A DNA stretch of 8,224 nucleotides from Sutterellaceae bacterium. GTDB lineage: Bacteria > Pseudomonadota > Gammaproteobacteria > Burkholderiales > Burkholderiaceae_F. The notes beneath the pieces are model-generated. The model worked only from the letters and a program-made list of their open reading frames with translations. It was not told the DNA's origin and did no database searches. Both the position numbers and the translations under genes were made by a program. The number at the start of each line of letters is the position of its first letter. The stretch's first letter is position 1. Of this stretch, positions 6,169 through 8,224 are shown in pieces. The stretch is from assembly GCA_030531135.1 (NCBI GenBank), contig JAUNOJ010000070.1, positions 1 through 8,224 of the forward strand, in the 5' to 3' direction.

Positions 6169-7681
6169 ATGACTCTTCAGCCCCCAAAACTTGTGGTAGG
6201 TCATCGACCTGAGCCAACAGTTCAACAGCACCAGCGGCGGTATTGCACAGTTGCTGGGTCGTTTTGATTGAGTAATTCTGCTTTGTCGTTTGCTTTATGA
6301 CCTTCTGAATTCCTCGAATAGCGTTCAATCCGATCTTGTTTAAGCAGACGCGGTTTTGCAGGTAGTTTGCGTCGCGACACTGGATGCGATCCTGGTTAAA
6401 AGGATTGTCCAGACACCAATGCATTTTGTTTTCAATCGACCAATGACTGCGGATGATCTCGGCAATGCGCTCTTCACTGACTTGCTTCGGATCAATGGAC
6501 GATATGAAATATCGAGTATGGCAACTCGGGCGTTCATCGCCGACAGTGTTGTCCAATTTCTTTTCACTGTAGGTCGTTGTTTCGATCAAACAGCCCTTGT
6601 CCAACCCGTCCCAGGCCTCTTTCAAAGGTTTGGAAAGAAAGCGTCCGTCAATAACTTTGTACGTGCGGCGTTCGATGCGGTTATGGTCGACATCTTTCGT
6701 TTCAAACGTTTTAACGTGACTGACATCAGCCGTGCCGGAAAACAAAGAACGCACTTCAGCCGTAAATGTCGGATGGTTTTCTTTCAGGGCGAGGCAGTAG
6801 TGGACATTCCTCTGATGCAGGTACGCAACCAACTTCTTTTGCGTGTGCATGGCATCGGCCGTGACCACGTCGCCGGGACGCAAATCCATCATCTCGAGCA
6901 GGTTGATCGCTTCGCTGATTTCATTTTTCTTGGATTCGATCAACTTGGCTTGCAAACACACTGCGTTGGTGGATTCGAACGCGCCCAAGATAAAACGTCC
7001 ATGAGGAAATTCAGGCGTTTTCGAGCCTTTGATGGCTTGTCCGTCAAAGTGAAATACCCTTTGTCCAACCTTCTGAATCATGGGAGTAGCGACGGCAACG
7101 AGCAGCTGTTGAAACTTCAGCGGATCAATCAGCTTGAGGAGACGATTGACCGTGTCGTGCGAGATGTCTTTCTCGGGAAATTCGCCCAAAAGCATCTCCA
7201 ACTCCGAGCGGTTTTGACGCCAATACAGGGCGATGCTGACCGAACTGGTGTAGCCGGCGCAAGCGGCCAACAAAGCGACAAACAGCACGACTTCCAAAGG
7301 ATACTCGACCTTGGCTTCCTGGCGGACTTCTTCAACCGACTCCACAGCATTACGAATGGTCTTGACCAAACCTTTTTGCCCATTTTCCTGCACGGTTTCT
7401 TCGACGGTTTTAACCGCTTCATCGTTCTTTTCGGCGAGTTCTTTTTTTAACCTGGCCACCTCCAAGTTCTTCAGATAACTGGGGCTGTATTTGAAGGCTC
7501 CGTCCTTGATGCTGCCGAGATTCACGCGCTTGGAAACAGAGCGCTTCTTGACCGGATCATAGGGATTGCCGAGATCGCGATAGACATAATAACGCGACGA
7601 TTTTTCTTGCCAATAGATGCCGTAATCGTTCTTGAGTTCTTCGGGAACGAGGGCGTGAATTTCAGCGGGGATGCGGGACAT
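6167..7681 (-). CDS. ISAs1-family DDE transposase with N-terminal extension
   Basis: This gene encodes the transposase of the surrounding IS, which cuts and joins the element ends. The start is the ATG at 7681 (MSRIPAEI), because AGGA lies 9 nt upstream; the frame could extend to a TTG at 7726, but that would overlap the promoter. It has 504 residues against about 370-400 for typical ISAs1 enzymes. Residues 15-70 form an added domain (YYVYRD...YDPVKKRSVSKRVNLGSIKDGAF) similar in style to the N-terminus of some IS4/IS1634-type transposases, followed by a charged, probably coiled-coil segment (72-123). The catalytic core begins at about 128. DDE candidates are Asp213 (HFDGQAIKGSK), Asp276 (VVTADAMHTQ) and Glu417 (RSHWSIENKMHWCLD), all in the expected ISAs1 contexts. 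The frame is intact, so the enzyme may be active. Family assignment is firm; the role of the extension is unknown. Confidence 0.93.
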   Translation of the reverse strand: MSRIPAEIHALVPEELKNDYGIYWQEKSSRYYVYRDLGNPYDPVKKRSVSKRVNLGSIKDGAFKYSPSYLKNLEVARLKKELAEKNDEAVKTVEETVQENGQKGLVKTIRNAVESVEEVRQEAKVEYPLEVVLFVALLAACAGYTSSVSIALYWRQNRSELEMLLGEFPEKDISHDTVNRLLKLIDPLKFQQLLVAVATPMIQKVGQRVFHFDGQAIKGSKTPEFPHGRFILGAFESTNAVCLQAKLIESKKNEISEAINLLEMMDLRPGDVVTADAMHTQKKLVAYLHQRNVHYCLALKENHPTFTAEVRSLFSGTADVSHVKTFETKDVDHNRIERRTYKVIDGRFLSKPLKEAWDGLDKGCLIETTTYSEKKLDNTVGDERPSCHTRYFISSIDPKQVSEERIAEIIRSHWSIENKMHWCLDNPFNQDRIQCRDANYLQNRVCLNKIGLNAIRGIQKVIKQTTKQNYSIKTTQQLCNTAAGAVELLAQVDDLPQVLGAEES

Positions 7682-7716
7682 AAAACGGGTTCCTGTTACG
7701 TATAGCCTATAGGTAT

Positions 7717-7745
7717 ATTCTAACAAAAACAGCTCGAAAAATCAA
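7717..7745 (-). promoter_or_regulatory. Sigma-70-like promoter of the transposase gene
   Basis: On the minus strand, TTGATT (7745-7740) and TAGAAT (7722-7717) are separated by 17 nt, upstream of the transposase ATG at 7681. The 8-bp palindrome CCTATAGG (7706-7713) lies close to the expected transcription start. The promoter is inside the IS, so the element carries its own expression signal. Confidence 0.6.
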
Positions 7746-7811
7746 GCCGTTTTTGAAAAATACCCCAATAAAATCAGGGGACTTTAGGTGACGTTGGCTC
7801 GTTACAACGGA

Positions 7812-7830
7812 AATTCATGCAATCGCCCTG
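7812..7830 (-). repeat. Right terminal inverted repeat of the IS
   Basis: AATTCATGCAATCGCCCTG is the exact reverse complement of 6150-6168. It lies about 67 bp upstream of the -35 box of the transposase promoter. Confidence 0.92.
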
Positions 7831-7875
7831 GTCAATTTTTTTGATTTCGCACTCGGACGTGTGTTGCAAATTTAC

Positions 7876-7926
7876 AAAAAAGACCGACCACCTCGCGACG
7901 CACTTCGCTTGACGGTCGGCCTTTTT
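7876..7926. terminator. Bidirectional intrinsic terminator
   Basis: CCGACC (7884-7889) pairs with GGTCGG (7914-7919). The stem is extended by AAAAAG on the left and CTTTTT on the right across one mismatch, and a small GCGA/TCGC stem lies inside the loop. A-run and T-run on opposite sides allow termination in both directions, insulating the methyltransferase gene from the IS side. Confidence 0.75.
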
Positions 7927-7961
7927 GAGACATCTGGGCTTTTTTGAAAGTCCTTTCAGAA

Positions 7962-7983
7962 AAGTTTCATCCGGATGAAACTT
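7962..7983. promoter_or_regulatory. Perfect 22-bp palindrome upstream of the methyltransferase, possible operator
   Basis: AAGTTTCATCC is followed directly by its exact reverse complement GGATGAAACTT, with no spacer. Such a symmetric site about 75 bp before the methyltransferase start could bind a dimeric regulator, for example a control protein or the methyltransferase itself. A smaller inverted repeat GAAAG-TC-CTTTC lies just upstream at 7946-7957. The function is inferred. Confidence 0.5.
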
Positions 7984-8004
7984 ATGATCGAATCAACCTC
8001 GCAG

Positions 8005-8044
8005 AAAAGGTTAAGCACAGCTACAATCCAACATCCAACCTTTT
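8005..8044 (+). repeat. 8-bp inverted repeat in the methyltransferase leader
   Basis: AAAAGGTT (8005-8012) and AACCTTTT (8037-8044) are perfect complements around a 24-nt loop and end 13 nt before the ATG. GGTT at 8009-8012 could alternatively pair with AACC at 7994-7997, so two exclusive hairpins are possible. Confidence 0.4.
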
Positions 8045-8057
8045 ACACTATAAAAAA

Positions 8058-8224
8058 ATGACGCATCGAACGTGTATTGACCTCTTTTCTGGCGCTGGTG
8101 GTCTGTCTGAGGGGCTATCACAAGCTGGATTTCATAGCCTCTATGCCTCAGAAATTATTGCGCCTTATGCTAATACCTATCAAAAAAATCATCCCACTGC
8201 ATTGGTAGAGACAGCTGACATCCG
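8058..8224 (+). CDS. DNA (cytosine-5) methyltransferase, N-terminal part (runs off window)
   Basis: The first 55 codons begin MTHRTCIDLFSGAGG, with DLFSGAGGLSEGLSQAGF (residues 8-25) forming motif I, the S-adenosylmethionine-binding loop of C5 DNA methyltransferases, and Glu32 (ASEI) in the position of motif II. The enzyme transfers a methyl group to cytosine at a specific site, either as part of a restriction-modification system or as an orphan. The catalytic PCQ motif and target recognition domain lie beyond the window. The ATG at 8058 is chosen because motif I follows at the usual distance. It is preceded by an A-run and has no clear Shine-Dalgarno sequence. Codons are AT-richer than in the conjugation genes, suggesting separate acquisition. 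Whether a restriction enzyme follows cannot be seen. Confidence 0.9.
   Translation, partial: MTHRTCIDLFSGAGGLSEGLSQAGFHSLYASEIIAPYANTYQKNHPTALVETADI

Larger units (their letters stand above)
6150..7830 (-). mobile_element. Complete ISAs1-family insertion sequence (1681 bp)
   Basis: The element is bounded by perfect 19-bp terminal inverted repeats starting CAGGG, and it contains one minus-strand transposase gene that occupies most of its length. The transposase stop codon overlaps the inner edge of the left repeat, typical of a compact IS. ISAs1 elements normally create 8-10 bp target duplications. The flanks here (GTCGTGGAA before the left end, GTCAATTTT after the right end) do not match. 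The element is longer than most ISAs1 members because of an N-terminal extension of the transposase. Confidence 0.9.

Noticed and set aside
6356..7450. Long plus-strand open frame of 364 codons
   Set aside because: It is the antisense shadow of the ISAs1 transposase, whose minus-strand frame has full DDE motifs, a promoter and a ribosome binding site.
1..8224. CRISPR array, tRNA or rRNA genes
   Set aside because: I saw no regularly spaced direct repeats and no tRNA- or rRNA-like segments on either strand.

Overview
The window looks like accessory DNA from a proteobacterium, most likely a gut-type betaproteobacterium of the Sutterellaceae sort. That placement is inferred from gene families and overall composition and is not proven. 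The left 5.2 kb is fairly GC-rich and reads as part of an integrative conjugative element (ICE). The right end, where a DNA methyltransferase begins, is visibly more AT-rich and probably has a different origin.

Layout. (1) Positions 2-691 hold the 3' part of an AAA+ ATPase gene of the MoxR/CobS type. It ends in a hairpin terminator that overlaps its stop codon. (2) Positions 940-5224 hold three co-directional, tightly packed genes: a large protein of unknown function, the type IV coupling protein TraD (SXT/TOL subfamily, recognised with high confidence), and a small four-helix membrane protein resembling the DUF4400 proteins that follow traD in ICEs. (3) Positions 5225-6149 are a junkyard of gene ends: the C-terminal 37 codons of a BrnA-type antitoxin on the minus strand, the C-terminal 107 codons of an AlbA_2/ATP-binding type regulator on the plus strand, and a structured GC-rich block that I read as the right end of an IS200/IS605-type element (TnpB tail plus possible omega RNA). 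(4) Positions 6150-7830 are a complete ISAs1-family insertion sequence with perfect 19-bp terminal inverted repeats, a single minus-strand transposase carrying an extra N-terminal domain, and no detectable target duplication. (5) Positions 7831-8057 carry a bidirectional terminator, a perfect 22-bp palindrome and a second inverted repeat. They lead into (6) the first 55 codons of a DNA cytosine-5 methyltransferase.

Together, genes 940-5224 belong to the DNA-delivery part of a conjugation system: TraD would pass the relaxase-DNA complex to the transfer channel, and the small membrane protein would sit with it in the inner membrane. No relaxase with recognisable motifs is visible. The unknown protein sits directly upstream of traD, where a relaxase gene might be expected. 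After 5224 the conjugation genes stop abruptly and are replaced by fragments and an IS, so the element is either rearranged here or this is a cargo hotspot at the edge of its transfer module.
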